DNA of 64,000 nt from an uncultured Clostridia bacterium (GTDB lineage Bacteria; Bacillota; Clostridia; Oscillospirales; Ruminococcaceae), in contig CALWNU010000002.1 of NCBI GenBank assembly GCA_944382905.1, forward strand, positions 25,611 through 89,610, written 5' to 3'. How positions within the stretch are numbered: position 1 is the stretch's first letter; the number at the start of each line of letters is the position of its first letter. The notes beneath the pieces were generated by a model. It was not told where the DNA came from, made no database searches, and saw nothing but the letters and a program-made list of their open reading frames with translations. Below are positions 8,824-16,897 of the stretch, piece after piece. The translations under genes were made by a program, and so were the position numbers.

Positions 8824-8904
8824 AAGCCGTGCCAAAAGCAATTTGCCTTTCCGGCGCGGTTCGTCTTGTGCGGCCGCCTATTATTATATAGGAGTGATTG
8901 GATC

Positions 8905-9963
8905 ATGTCAAAGCGTTCCGTTGCAGTCGTGTTCGGCGGCGCTTCCAGCGAATACGAAGTTTCGCTGCGTTCCGCTTCTTTTGTCATTTCCGGTATCGAC
9001 CGGGAAAAATATGACCTGACCATGGTGGGCATTACCAAAGAGGGCCAATGGCTGTTATACCAGGGGCCGGAATCAGAAATCGCTCCGGACCGCTGGAACC
9101 GTCCGGACTATGTGACCCCCGCCGTCCTGCCGCCGGATCCTACCTATCACGGTCTTCTGGTGATGGAAAAAAGCGGCATGCGCACCATCCCGCTGGATGT
9201 GGTTTTCCCGGTGCTGCACGGCAAAAACGGGGAAGACGGCACCATCCAAGGCGTGTTCCAAATGGCCCGGATCCCGTTTGTAGGCTGCGGCGTCCTTTCC
9301 AGCGCCATCTGCATGGATAAAGTGATTACCCATACGGTCATGGATCAGACCGGCATTCCCAACGCCATGTGGGCCGACGTATTCCCCCAGGACCTGGACA
9401 GCTTTGACGAACTGGAAGCCGAGCTGGCGGATACTTTGGGGTACCCCATGTTCGTCAAACCGGCCAACGCGGGATCCTCAGTTGGGGTCAGCAAAGCGTC
9501 GGACAAAGCAGCCCTGCTAGCAGGACTGAAAACCGCCTTCCAGCATGATGGCAAAGCGGTTGTAGAAGAATGTATCTTCGGCCGTGAGGTGGAGTGCGCG
9601 GTCTTTGGCAACCAATGTGCCAAAGCTTCCATCCTGGGCGAAATCGCGCCGAAAAAAGAATTTTATGATTACGAAGCAAAATATGAGGACGACAGCACCG
9701 ACCTCTATGTCCCGGCCCGGATCCCGGAAGAAACCGCGGATCTGGTACGAGAACTGGCACTGACCGCTTTTGAGGCGTTGGGCTGCCAGGGGCTTGCCCG
9801 GGTGGACTTTTTCGTGCGTGACGAGGGCATTATCCTCAACGAAGTCAACACCATGCCCGGCTTTACCGGTATTAGCATGTATCCCAAGCTGATGATGGAA
9901 GGCGGCATGACCGCCTATGATCTGGTCGGCGGCTTGATTGAGCTTGCTTTGCAAAAAGAATAA
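8905..9963 (+). CDS. ddl: D-alanine--D-alanine ligase
   Basis: ATP-grasp enzyme that makes the D-Ala-D-Ala dipeptide for peptidoglycan precursors in the cytoplasm. It has 352 residues. Features seen are VVFGGASSEYEVSLRSA at the N-terminus, HGKNGEDGTIQG, the ATP-grasp MFVKPANAGSSVGVSKA loop and the metal/substrate signature ARVDFF...LNEVNTMPGFT. The start follows GGAGTG. The gene opens an operon with murI, so two D-amino-acid steps of cell-wall synthesis are made together. Confidence 0.97.
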   Translation: MSKRSVAVVFGGASSEYEVSLRSASFVISGIDREKYDLTMVGITKEGQWLLYQGPESEIAPDRWNRPDYVTPAVLPPDPTYHGLLVMEKSGMRTIPLDVVFPVLHGKNGEDGTIQGVFQMARIPFVGCGVLSSAICMDKVITHTVMDQTGIPNAMWADVFPQDLDSFDELEAELADTLGYPMFVKPANAGSSVGVSKASDKAALLAGLKTAFQHDGKAVVEECIFGREVECAVFGNQCAKASILGEIAPKKEFYDYEAKYEDDSTDLYVPARIPEETADLVRELALTAFEALGCQGLARVDFFVRDEGIILNEVNTMPGFTGISMYPKLMMEGGMTAYDLVGGLIELALQKE

Positions 9964-9976
9964 GGGAGGGCGCAGG

Positions 9977-10801
9977 ATGGATAACCGTCCCATCGGCATC
10001 TTTGACTCCGGTTTAGGGGGACTGACGGCGTTAAAAGAGCTGCGCCGCCTGCTTCCCAATGAAAGTTTTGTGTATTTTGGGGATACCGGCCGGGTTCCCT
10101 ATGGCGCGCGCAGCCCGCAGACGCTGCGCCGGTTCGCCCGGGAAAACATCCGGTTTCTCCAGCATTACGATGTCAAAATGATCGTCGCGGCCTGCGGCAC
10201 CATTTCTTCGATTCTGTCGGAGGATCCCGCATGGGATCCGACGTTTCCCTTCACCGGCGTGCTGCGTCCGGCAGCGGAAGCAGCCTGCCGTGCTACCCGC
10301 TGCGGCAGGATCGGCGTAATCGGCACGTCCGCCACCATTCGCAGCGGCTCTTATGAGCGGATCATCCGGCAAATCATGCCCAACGTACAGGTTTTTTCCC
10401 GCGCGTGCCCACTGTTTGTCCCGCTGGTGGAAAACGGATATCTCGAGGAACAAAACCCGGTCACCGAACTGGTGGCGCGGGATTATCTTTCCGGCCTGGC
10501 CGCCGAACGGCCGGATACGCTGATTCTGGGCTGCACCCATTATCCGCTGATTGCCCCGGCAATCCGCCGCGTGATGGGAGACGGCGTCACGCTCATCGAC
10601 CCTGGCAAAGAAACGGCGGCGGCGGTGCAAGCTATGCTGTCTGCCCGCGGAATCTGCGCGGATGGCAGTCAAACCAGCGACACCCGTTATTTTGCTTCCG
10701 CCGATACAGAGGATTTTGGCACGATTGCGGCGCGTTTTTTGGGCGAGCCGCTGGAAAGCGCGGTAGAATTGGTAGAAGTGGACGCGTTAAGCCGAGAATA
10801 G
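9977..10801 (+). CDS. murI: Glutamate racemase
   Basis: Makes D-glutamate for the peptidoglycan stem peptide by two-base (two-cysteine) racemisation. It has 274 residues. FDSGLGGLTALKELR and YFGDTGRVPYGARS are typical. The second catalytic cysteine is in LGCTHYPL. The first lies in VAACGTISS, where most MurI have ACNT, so the Asn after the cysteine is Gly here. The start is ATG after GGGAGGG, 13 bases after ddl. Confidence 0.93.
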   Translation: MDNRPIGIFDSGLGGLTALKELRRLLPNESFVYFGDTGRVPYGARSPQTLRRFARENIRFLQHYDVKMIVAACGTISSILSEDPAWDPTFPFTGVLRPAAEAACRATRCGRIGVIGTSATIRSGSYERIIRQIMPNVQVFSRACPLFVPLVENGYLEEQNPVTELVARDYLSGLAAERPDTLILGCTHYPLIAPAIRRVMGDGVTLIDPGKETAAAVQAMLSARGICADGSQTSDTRYFASADTEDFGTIAARFLGEPLESAVELVEVDALSRE

Positions 10802-10814
10802 AAAGGAAATTCCA

Positions 10815-11249
10815 TTGAAAAAGGATGTTATGATTACCCTCAAAGGGACCCAGTTTTCCGACGAGGACTCGGATTGTGTGGAATTGACCACCGTTGGTTC
10901 GCTGTACCGGCGCAACGGCGTGTACTATTTATGCTACGACGAGTCGGAAGCCACTGGGTTTGACGGGTCAAAAACAACTTTAAAAATTGAGGGGGACCGG
11001 CGGGTCACCATGCGCCGCAGCGGGGAAAACCTGTATTCCCAGCTGATTATCGAAAAAGGACAACGGCATCAGTGCGTTTATGACACCGGGTACGGTACTT
11101 TAACCCTCGGCATTTCCGGGGATCAGATCATCAGCTCCCTAGATGACAACGGCGGGCATTTACAGGTGCGGTATACGCTGGATATCAATGCAAGCATGGC
11201 CAGCGAAAACGAGCTTTTGATCCAGGTAGAAACCTATTCCCCCTCGTAA
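10815..11249 (+). CDS. DUF1934 calycin-like protein
   Basis: 144 residues with a TTG start behind GAAAGGAA. The sequence is almost all beta (ISGDQIISSLDDNGGHLQVRYTLDINASMASENELLIQV), including the C-terminal YTLDIN...SENELLI pattern of the DUF1934 family, a lipocalin/calycin-like barrel found in Firmicutes. The function of the family is not known. In many clostridia it sits directly upstream of argS; here the next gene is an ArgS-like remnant, which fits that gene order. Confidence 0.85.
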   Translation: MKKDVMITLKGTQFSDEDSDCVELTTVGSLYRRNGVYYLCYDESEATGFDGSKTTLKIEGDRRVTMRRSGENLYSQLIIEKGQRHQCVYDTGYGTLTLGISGDQIISSLDDNGGHLQVRYTLDINASMASENELLIQVETYSPS

Positions 11250-11267
11250 ACAAAAGGAGGGTGCGCC

Positions 11268-12008
11268 ATGGAAACACAGCCGGTTGGCATCGCCGAAACG
11301 GCGGAATATGTGCGCCGCCTGCTGTCGCAGAAAGCGCGGCAGGCTTTCCCCGCGTGTGCGATTGCCGCAGTTCCCGTGGACGCCAGCAGTCCGGACAAAA
11401 CGGGATTTTTTTCTTCCAGCCTCCCTTTTCAGATTGCCGGCAAGGCGGGGATTGCCCCTGAGCAGGCCGCAATATGCCTGGCCGATCAAATCCAGCTGGA
11501 CAGGGCGGTCTTTTCCCGTGTTGAGCCGGCAGGTGGATTCTTGCATTTTTATCCGGCGGATCCATGGTATACCGCCTGCGCTGCCGCGCTGCCGCTGCCA
11601 GACACATCGCTGTGCTGGGCGGCGACCGAAGAGGATTTCGCCCGCTGTTTGCCTCGTACGCCGGCGCAACGGCAGATTCAGCAAACCTTCCTTCGGTTGT
11701 GCAGCGTTTTGCGCAACTGCAAGGCCGAAGGGATGCTTTGCCTGCCCTGCCCGGACGCCTGGCTGTCCTTGCTTTGCGCGCCGTCGGAACAGCGGCTGAT
11801 CTTTTCCCTTTGCCGCTTGGCGGAATCCGACCCCGCTGCCAGGACTGTCCTGCTGCTGGAGACGGCCCGCAGCTTTTCTTATTTTTACGACACGCTGCGC
11901 ATCTGGGCCGCGGATCCCCGCCGCACTGCTGCGCGCGCGGCTTTGTCTTATTCTTGCGGGGTGTGGATGCAAACCAAAATGGAACAAGCCGGGCTATTTC
12001 CCCGCTGA
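11268..12008 (+). CDS. ArgS-derived protein without synthetase core (N-domain plus DALR domain)
   Basis: 246 residues that look like an arginyl-tRNA synthetase with the catalytic centre missing. Residues about 12-108 match the ArgS N-terminal tRNA D-loop-binding domain: FSSSLPFQIAGKAGIAPEQ corresponds to GDYxxNxAxxLAKxxGxxPxx, and RVEPAGGFLHFYPADPWY corresponds to VEIAGPGFINxFL. Residues about 134-246 match the DALR anticodon domain: RLCSVLRNC, then PSEQRLIFSLCRLAES, LLETARSFSYFYDTLRI and a final helix bundle. The Rossmann fold with HIGH and KMSK motifs is absent, and the two parts abut directly. It is an intact frame with GGAGG, 18 bases behind DUF1934. It should not aminoacylate; binding of tRNA or of a protein partner is only an inference. 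Confidence 0.75.
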   Translation: METQPVGIAETAEYVRRLLSQKARQAFPACAIAAVPVDASSPDKTGFFSSSLPFQIAGKAGIAPEQAAICLADQIQLDRAVFSRVEPAGGFLHFYPADPWYTACAAALPLPDTSLCWAATEEDFARCLPRTPAQRQIQQTFLRLCSVLRNCKAEGMLCLPCPDAWLSLLCAPSEQRLIFSLCRLAESDPAARTVLLLETARSFSYFYDTLRIWAADPRRTAARAALSYSCGVWMQTKMEQAGLFPR

Positions 12009-12099
12009 TTGGACAAGCCCGGTAAAAATTTTTTAGGAATTGCAAAAATCCGGCGGGATTTTGGCACTAATAGAATGAACCCTTAAGGGTGGTGACAGC

Positions 12100-12633
12100 A
12101 TGAATATCGACGCCCAGCTGGTGGAAAAAGCAAAAACAGGCGACCGGGACAGTTTTGCCGCGCTGTACGAACTGGTACAGGATGATTTGTATAAATATGC
12201 CCTGTATTCGCTGGGGAACGTACACGATGCGGAGGACGTGGTGGCGGAGACTTTTTTGGAAGCGTTCCGCGGCATTCCCAAGCTGCGGGAGGCCGAAGCG
12301 TTCCGGGGATGGATTTTTAAAATTCTATCCATCCGTATCAAACGGCGGATTTCCCGGTATGTCAAAGAGAAAAACCAGCTGCAAATCGAAGATTTTTATT
12401 CCGACCCGGCGCTCCGCTTTGAGGGAATGGACGAAACGGCCATCGCCCGGACCGACCTGCTGCAAGCGCTGTCGTCTTTATCTGCGCAGGAAAGGATGAT
12501 CCTTTCGCTGTCGGTGCTATATGGCTACACGACAAAACAAATTTCTCAGATGCTGCGCTGCCCCCACGGGACAGTCAGCTCCAAGCTGCACCGCAGCCTG
12601 CAGAAACTGAAAAAACAAATGGAAGAGAGGTGA
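12100..12633 (+). CDS. RNA polymerase sigma factor, ECF-like
   Basis: 177 residues with sigma region 2 (LYELVQDDLYKYALYSLGNVHDAEDVVAETFLEAF, residues about 19-55, ending in the WIFKIL helix) and region 4 (LSAQERMILSLSVLYGYTTKQISQMLRCPHGTVSSKLHR, the helix-turn-helix). There is no region 1.1 or 3, which is the group IV plan. Its stop overlaps the sequence before the next gene, a membrane protein likely to be its anti-sigma factor. The upstream 90 bases contain an AAAATCC/GGATTTT inverted repeat at about 12044-12062, whose role is unknown. Confidence 0.88.
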   Translation: MNIDAQLVEKAKTGDRDSFAALYELVQDDLYKYALYSLGNVHDAEDVVAETFLEAFRGIPKLREAEAFRGWIFKILSIRIKRRISRYVKEKNQLQIEDFYSDPALRFEGMDETAIARTDLLQALSSLSAQERMILSLSVLYGYTTKQISQMLRCPHGTVSSKLHRSLQKLKKQMEER

Positions 12634-12638
12634 GGCAA

Positions 12639-13796
12639 ATGAACCGTTCAGACGGCAAAGAAGAATACGCCGCAATCCAGCGCGAATGGCAAAAGTTAGA
12701 CCAGCAGATCCCGGTACCTTTCGCTGCGACGGCCGCCGGAATGAAAGCCCGTTTGCCCTCCCCCGGTGCGCCGGCCAAGGCCAAACGCATAGAACACCCG
12801 AAAAAATGGGCCTGGTCCCTTGCCTCGTTGGCATTGGTAGCGGTGATCAGCCTGGCTTTGTGGCAGCCTGCCTCCCACCTATTTATTCAAGATATCTCCA
12901 AACAGAATGCAGCGAACCTGCAGATGTCGCCCCTTGCTGACGCTGCTGTGCCGCAGGACGCACCCAAACTCAAATCGGAAGCCCCGTCTTCGGAAGCGGC
13001 TAGTGGCAGTCTTTTTCAAAATTCGGAGGCGGTTTTGGGATCTTCTGCTGAGGAAAAGGGGCGCTTTCTCCCCGCCGAGACCTATGAAGAAATTGAACTT
13101 GCGCTCGCCAATGCACCTGCATCGGCAGAGGAGACGTCCTCCTTTTCGCCCACTGTTGTGACGCAGTCAAGCAGCGAGCTTGGCTCTTCCGAAGTAGAAA
13201 GCGGCGGCTATCGGTATTCGGTCGAATTTTCTCAGGAGACGGCTCAGCTGTGCGTCTACCAAAACGAAAGCGGCGCTCTTGTGGCCCAGGCCGATGTCTC
13301 CGGCGCTCCGGAACGCCTGTTCGTGCAGGAACAGACGCTGGTCCTGGCCGGTATGAGCGAAGAGGGATCGCAGCTGTCCTTTTGGGATATTTCCAATCCA
13401 GAGTCTCCTGTGCTTGCCCGCACGTTGCGTCAAACAGGCTCTCATTATCTGGGGGCATGGCAATCCGGCAACCAGCTGCTGATCGGGTCAGTTTACCTGG
13501 TGAATGACCGCGCGGATTGCATTCCCAGCGTCTATGACAGCGCCAGCGGACAGGAAGCCAAGCTGGAACCCGGCGATATCCTGCTGTCGGAAAGCGAATC
13601 GGCGCCTTCTTACGCGCTTGTCACCTCCGTTTCCCTGGCTGGGGACGCCTCCTATACTTCCCTAGCCGTTCTGGGCGGGTGCCAGGTCGCCTATTCCGAC
13701 GGATGCCTAACGGTATCCACCTCGCAGGACCCGGCTGCTGTTGCCCTCAGCGATCAGTTGCTGCCAATGGACGCCGGTCAAACCCCGGTGGAATGA
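12639..13796 (+). CDS. Probable membrane anti-sigma factor with extracellular propeller-like domain
   Basis: 385 residues. Residues 1-55 form a hydrophilic cytoplasmic segment, followed by one transmembrane helix (WAWSLASLALVAVISLALW, about 56-75), a Ser/Glu-rich linker to about residue 185, and a C-terminal region of repeating beta units (RLFVQEQTLVLAGMSEEGSQLSFWDISNPESP, then a second similar unit) that resembles a secreted beta-propeller fragment. A type II anti-sigma arrangement fits its position immediately after the sigma gene, but the short N-terminal segment has no zinc-binding HxxxCxxC. The ATG at 12639 has GAGAGG at 8 bases; a GTG at 12630 overlapping the sigma stop is an alternative start. 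Confidence 0.6.
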   Translation: MNRSDGKEEYAAIQREWQKLDQQIPVPFAATAAGMKARLPSPGAPAKAKRIEHPKKWAWSLASLALVAVISLALWQPASHLFIQDISKQNAANLQMSPLADAAVPQDAPKLKSEAPSSEAASGSLFQNSEAVLGSSAEEKGRFLPAETYEEIELALANAPASAEETSSFSPTVVTQSSSELGSSEVESGGYRYSVEFSQETAQLCVYQNESGALVAQADVSGAPERLFVQEQTLVLAGMSEEGSQLSFWDISNPESPVLARTLRQTGSHYLGAWQSGNQLLIGSVYLVNDRADCIPSVYDSASGQEAKLEPGDILLSESESAPSYALVTSVSLAGDASYTSLAVLGGCQVAYSDGCLTVSTSQDPAAVALSDQLLPMDAGQTPVE

Positions 13797-13818
13797 CCGC
13801 CAAAAAAATCATGATGGA

Positions 13819-13855
13819 AAAAGGAAGCTGGCTGTATTTTCCCGCTTCCTTTTTT
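13819..13855 (+). terminator. Terminator of the sigma/anti-sigma operon
   Basis: GGAAGC (13823-13828) pairs with GCTTCC (13844-13849), followed by a run of six T. Confidence 0.75.
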
Positions 13856-13907
13856 GTTTGCAATCATGTATAATGGGATTGATTCTATCGGGAAGGAAGT
13901 GCCGGGG

Positions 13908-14519
13908 TTGGATTTAAACGCTTTTACAGCCGGTGTGGAGCCTGGAGGACTCACCCGCGGTTATGAGATCAAAATTTTGGTCTGCTATCTGCTGGGGCAG
14001 ATTGGTACCGGCATGACCTTTACCCAAATCAACGACGCGCTGCTGCATCGAGGCCTGGTCAATTATTTCGAACTGGCCAATGCGTTGAGCGACCTGGCGG
14101 AGTCCGGCCATCTCAAAGCGGAAGATTGCGCCGGTAGGCAGGAGGATACCATTTACCGGCTGACCGACCTAGGCCGCCAGACCGCGGATACCTTTGCCAA
14201 CACGCTGCCTGCTTCCGTACGGGAAAAGGCGGTCAAGTCTGCCCGTCATCAGCTGCTTCGGCGAAAAATCGAGTCGTCCAACCATGCTGCCATCCGCCAG
14301 GCGGAGGATGGGTATGTGGTGGACATGACCATCTGCGATATCGGGTCCGACCTGCTTTCTGTTTCCCTTTTTATGCCCACCGAACAGGAAGCGCAACAGG
14401 TCCGCCAGCATTTTTTGTCCGACCCCCTTCTGGTTTACAAAGGGGTACTCGCCCTGCTCACCGGCGACCTGGAAACGGTCGGCCAGCTGATTCCCACCAA
14501 GGATGAGGATTACCAGTAA
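13908..14519 (+). CDS. DUF4364 family protein
   Basis: 203 residues from a TTG start. It has a winged-helix-like N-terminal half (EIKILVCYLLGQIGTGMTFTQINDALLHRGLVNYFELANALSDLAESGHL and IYRLTDLGRQTAD, which read like a DNA-binding helix-turn-helix plus wing) and a beta C-terminal half, the layout of the clostridial DUF4364 family. A regulatory role is suggested by the fold only. I chose the TTG behind GGAAGGAAG because a TATAAT lies at 13869-13874. The in-frame ATG candidates 5' of that would start inside the promoter. Confidence 0.75.
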   Translation: MDLNAFTAGVEPGGLTRGYEIKILVCYLLGQIGTGMTFTQINDALLHRGLVNYFELANALSDLAESGHLKAEDCAGRQEDTIYRLTDLGRQTADTFANTLPASVREKAVKSARHQLLRRKIESSNHAAIRQAEDGYVVDMTICDIGSDLLSVSLFMPTEQEAQQVRQHFLSDPLLVYKGVLALLTGDLETVGQLIPTKDEDYQ

Positions 14520-14544
14520 AAAGTCGGACAATACAACACAGCAC

Positions 14545-14575
14545 AAATAAGCGGCATGTCCGCTTATTTCTTTGC
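14545..14575 (+). terminator. Hairpin after the DUF4364 gene
   Basis: AAATAAGCGG (14545-14554) pairs perfectly with CCGCTTATTT (14560-14569). The T-run after it is poor (TTTCTTT), so termination is likely but not certain. Confidence 0.6.
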
Positions 14576-14607
14576 ACAAAATTTTTTTACAGAAAATGGA
14601 GGAAACA

Positions 14608-16026
14608 ATGGCAAAACAATCTGTTAATGTTCTAACACTGGGCAAAACGCCTCTCACTACGATTTTAAGACTTTCCTGGCCGACCATCATTGAACAGATG
14701 ATGTTCACTGTTTTAAACTTTAGCGATACGGCGATGGTAGGCGCGCTAGGTGCGGTTGCTACCGCGGCGGTGGGGATCACTTCCACTTCCATTTGGCTCA
14801 GCGGCAGCGTCATTTCCGCCGTCAGCGTGGGGCTTTCCATCCAGTTGGCCCAATCTGTCGGCGCCGGCAATTATAAGCATGCCAAGGAAATCGTCGGGCA
14901 GTCCCTACTAACCAGCCTGGTAGCTGGGACTCTGCTGGGCCTTGTTTTCTTCTCTTTGCACTGGCACCTGCCGGTCTGGCTGGGCGCGAGGCCGGAGGTG
15001 GTTCCCCATGCGCAAGCCTATTTGCAGATCATCTCGATTTCCCTGCTGTTTAACATGCTCTCTTCGGTCTTCTCTTCTCTGTTGCGCTGCATGGGCGATA
15101 CCCACACCCCGCTAAAATATAATTTCACCGCCATCGTTTTGAACGTGATTTTTAATTTCCTGCTGATCTTCCCCAGCCGGGATCTGCATTTGTTTGGCAT
15201 GACGATCCCCATGTTCGGCGCAGGGCTGGGCGTGGCGGGAGCCGCCTGGGGAACCGCGCTTTCCTTGGCAGGTTCCGCTACCCTGCTGTTCTTCTCTTTG
15301 TGCAATAAGAACCGGGAAATCCACCTTTTGCTGAAAAAAGAATACCTGCGGCCGGATCGCGACATTCTGAAAAATATGATTTTCCTCGGGGTCCCCACCG
15401 CAATGGAGCAGTTTATTTCCACCTCCGGGCAGGTGGCTTCCACCCGCATCGTATCCACTTTGGGTACGGTCGCGGTGGCTGCCAACACCCTGGCAGTTTC
15501 GGCGGAATCCCTGTCCTACATGCCGGCTTACGGGGTCAGCGTGGCCACGACAACGCTGGTTAGCCAGTCCATCGGCGCGGAGAAGAAGGAAGACGCCATG
15601 AATTTTGGCAAACTTGCCAACCGGCTGGGCTTCTGCGCTATGATCTTTGTGGGCATCCTGCTGTTTTTGTTGGCGGAGCCGCTGATCCGCCTGTTTACCC
15701 AGGATGAATCGGTCATCCCGCTGGCAGCCGCCATGCTGCGGATTGTCGCCATTGCCCAGCCGCTGAACGCCTCCTGCAGCATCCTTTCCGGTGCGTTACG
15801 CGGGGCGTCGGACGTCAAAAGTCCTTTCTTGATCGGGATTTTCGGCATGTGGGTCCTGCGCGTTCCGCTGGCGCTGCTTTTTATCTTCGTATTCCATTGG
15901 GGCCTACACGGCTATTGGATCGCCATGGTCATCGACAATATGACCAAAGGGGCTTTGAGCATCATTCGGTTCCGCCAGGGGAAATGGATGAATAATGCCA
16001 GTCTGGGCAAAGCCTTAGATGAGTAA
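14608..16026 (+). CDS. MATE family efflux transporter
   Basis: 472 residues, about twelve transmembrane helices in two six-helix halves, the MATE plan. It couples export of drugs or metabolites to Na+ or H+ influx. Family marks are SWPTIIEQMMFTVLNFSDTAMVGALGAVA near the N-terminus and the equivalent second-half repeat LGVPTAMEQFISTSGQVASTRIVSTLGTVAVAANTLA. The substrate cannot be told from the sequence. The start is ATG after GGAGG. It is a single gene between two hairpins. Confidence 0.93.
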   Translation: MAKQSVNVLTLGKTPLTTILRLSWPTIIEQMMFTVLNFSDTAMVGALGAVATAAVGITSTSIWLSGSVISAVSVGLSIQLAQSVGAGNYKHAKEIVGQSLLTSLVAGTLLGLVFFSLHWHLPVWLGARPEVVPHAQAYLQIISISLLFNMLSSVFSSLLRCMGDTHTPLKYNFTAIVLNVIFNFLLIFPSRDLHLFGMTIPMFGAGLGVAGAAWGTALSLAGSATLLFFSLCNKNREIHLLLKKEYLRPDRDILKNMIFLGVPTAMEQFISTSGQVASTRIVSTLGTVAVAANTLAVSAESLSYMPAYGVSVATTTLVSQSIGAEKKEDAMNFGKLANRLGFCAMIFVGILLFLLAEPLIRLFTQDESVIPLAAAMLRIVAIAQPLNASCSILSGALRGASDVKSPFLIGIFGMWVLRVPLALLFIFVFHWGLHGYWIAMVIDNMTKGALSIIRFRQGKWMNNASLGKALDE

Positions 16027-16047
16027 CGTCCCGGCACTTTTTCTTCC

Positions 16048-16085
16048 CAAAAGGCTGATCGGCCAATGCCGAACAGCCTTTTTTT
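16048..16085 (+). terminator. Terminator of the MATE gene
   Basis: AAGGCTG (16051-16057) pairs with CAGCCTT (16074-16080), with an inner TCGGC/GCCGA stem, then a T-run. Confidence 0.85.
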
Positions 16086-16235
16086 GCGCGCTCGGTCGTC
16101 TGGTTATTTCTAGCAATCAGCCCCAATCTTTTCAAAAAAGGGAAAGATTGGGATCTTCCCACGGAATTATTGCACAAAAAAAACACTGTTCTCCCTTTGT
16201 TTCTTTTGCGCTGCTCTAAATCCGCCTGGACACTC

Positions 16236-16264
16236 TTGTATTTCCAATGGAAAAAAATTATAAT
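16236..16264 (+). promoter_or_regulatory. Promoter of the XRE-cupin/acyl-CoA synthetase operon
   Basis: -35 TTGTAT (16236-16241) and a perfect -10 TATAAT (16259-16264), spacer 17, in AT-rich DNA about 50 bases before the regulator. Confidence 0.65.
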
Positions 16265-16316
16265 AAAAAAAATAATTTCGCTGTTTAAAAGAAGAAAGTG
16301 AGAAAGGATGTACGCA

Positions 16317-16865
16317 ATGGAACAAATCGTAGAAATTGCCGCCCGCATCCGGGAACTGCGCGAAGCCTGCGGCTATACCCAGCAGGAGCTGGCGGACAAG
16401 CTGGGCATTGAGATTGGCGTCATGCGCGGGTACGAAGAAAACGGATACAATATCCCAATCAGCGTCATTTACCAGATCGCCACCATATGCGGCGTGGAAT
16501 TCACCGAAATTCTTACCGGAAACGATCCGCGGCTGGATACCTATCAGGTGGTCAAAAAAGGGCAGGGTCTCTCGGTAGAGCGCGTCCCCGGCTATGATTT
16601 TGAGGATCTGGCGTTCCGGTTTACCCACAAGATCATGCAGCCGCTCAAGGTCCGCCTGATGCCGGACGACAAGCGGCCTGCTCTCATCACCCATACCGGC
16701 CAGGAATTCAATCTGGTGCTGGAAGGGAAGGTGAAGGTTCTGTTCGAAGACAAGGAGCTGATCCTGGAAGAGGGGGACTCCATCTATTTTAATCCTCTGC
16801 ACCCCCATGGGCAGGTATGTGCTGACGACAAACCCGCTGTATTTGTCACGGTGATCGCCGAATAA
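16317..16865 (+). CDS. XRE-family regulator with C-terminal cupin domain
   Basis: 182 residues. Residues about 5-65 form an XRE helix-turn-helix (RIRELREACGYTQQELADKLGIEIGVMRGYEENG). Residues about 105-180 form a small cupin barrel (HTGQEFNLVLEGKVKVLFEDKELILEEGDSIYFNPLHPHG), which in this family senses a small ligand. The second ATG was used because GAGAAAGG lies 8 bases before it, whereas it abuts the first. The gene is 32 bases upstream of an acyl-CoA synthetase and probably controls that operon. Confidence 0.9.
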   Translation: MEQIVEIAARIRELREACGYTQQELADKLGIEIGVMRGYEENGYNIPISVIYQIATICGVEFTEILTGNDPRLDTYQVVKKGQGLSVERVPGYDFEDLAFRFTHKIMQPLKVRLMPDDKRPALITHTGQEFNLVLEGKVKVLFEDKELILEEGDSIYFNPLHPHGQVCADDKPAVFVTVIAE

Positions 16866-16897
16866 AATGCATACCACAAAAAGGAGGATGGATACCC

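Noticed and set aside
11268..12008. Truncated argS as a simple pseudogene
   Set aside because: Both end domains are kept in one frame with a start, a stop and a good ribosome binding site, which a random deletion would rarely leave.
12600..12640. GTG start of the anti-sigma candidate overlapping the sigma gene stop
   Set aside because: The ATG at 12639 has a better-spaced GAGAGG; both are possible but the ATG was kept.
13854..13907. Earlier start codons for the DUF4364 protein
   Set aside because: They fall on or before the TATAAT at 13869-13874, so they would not be in the transcript.
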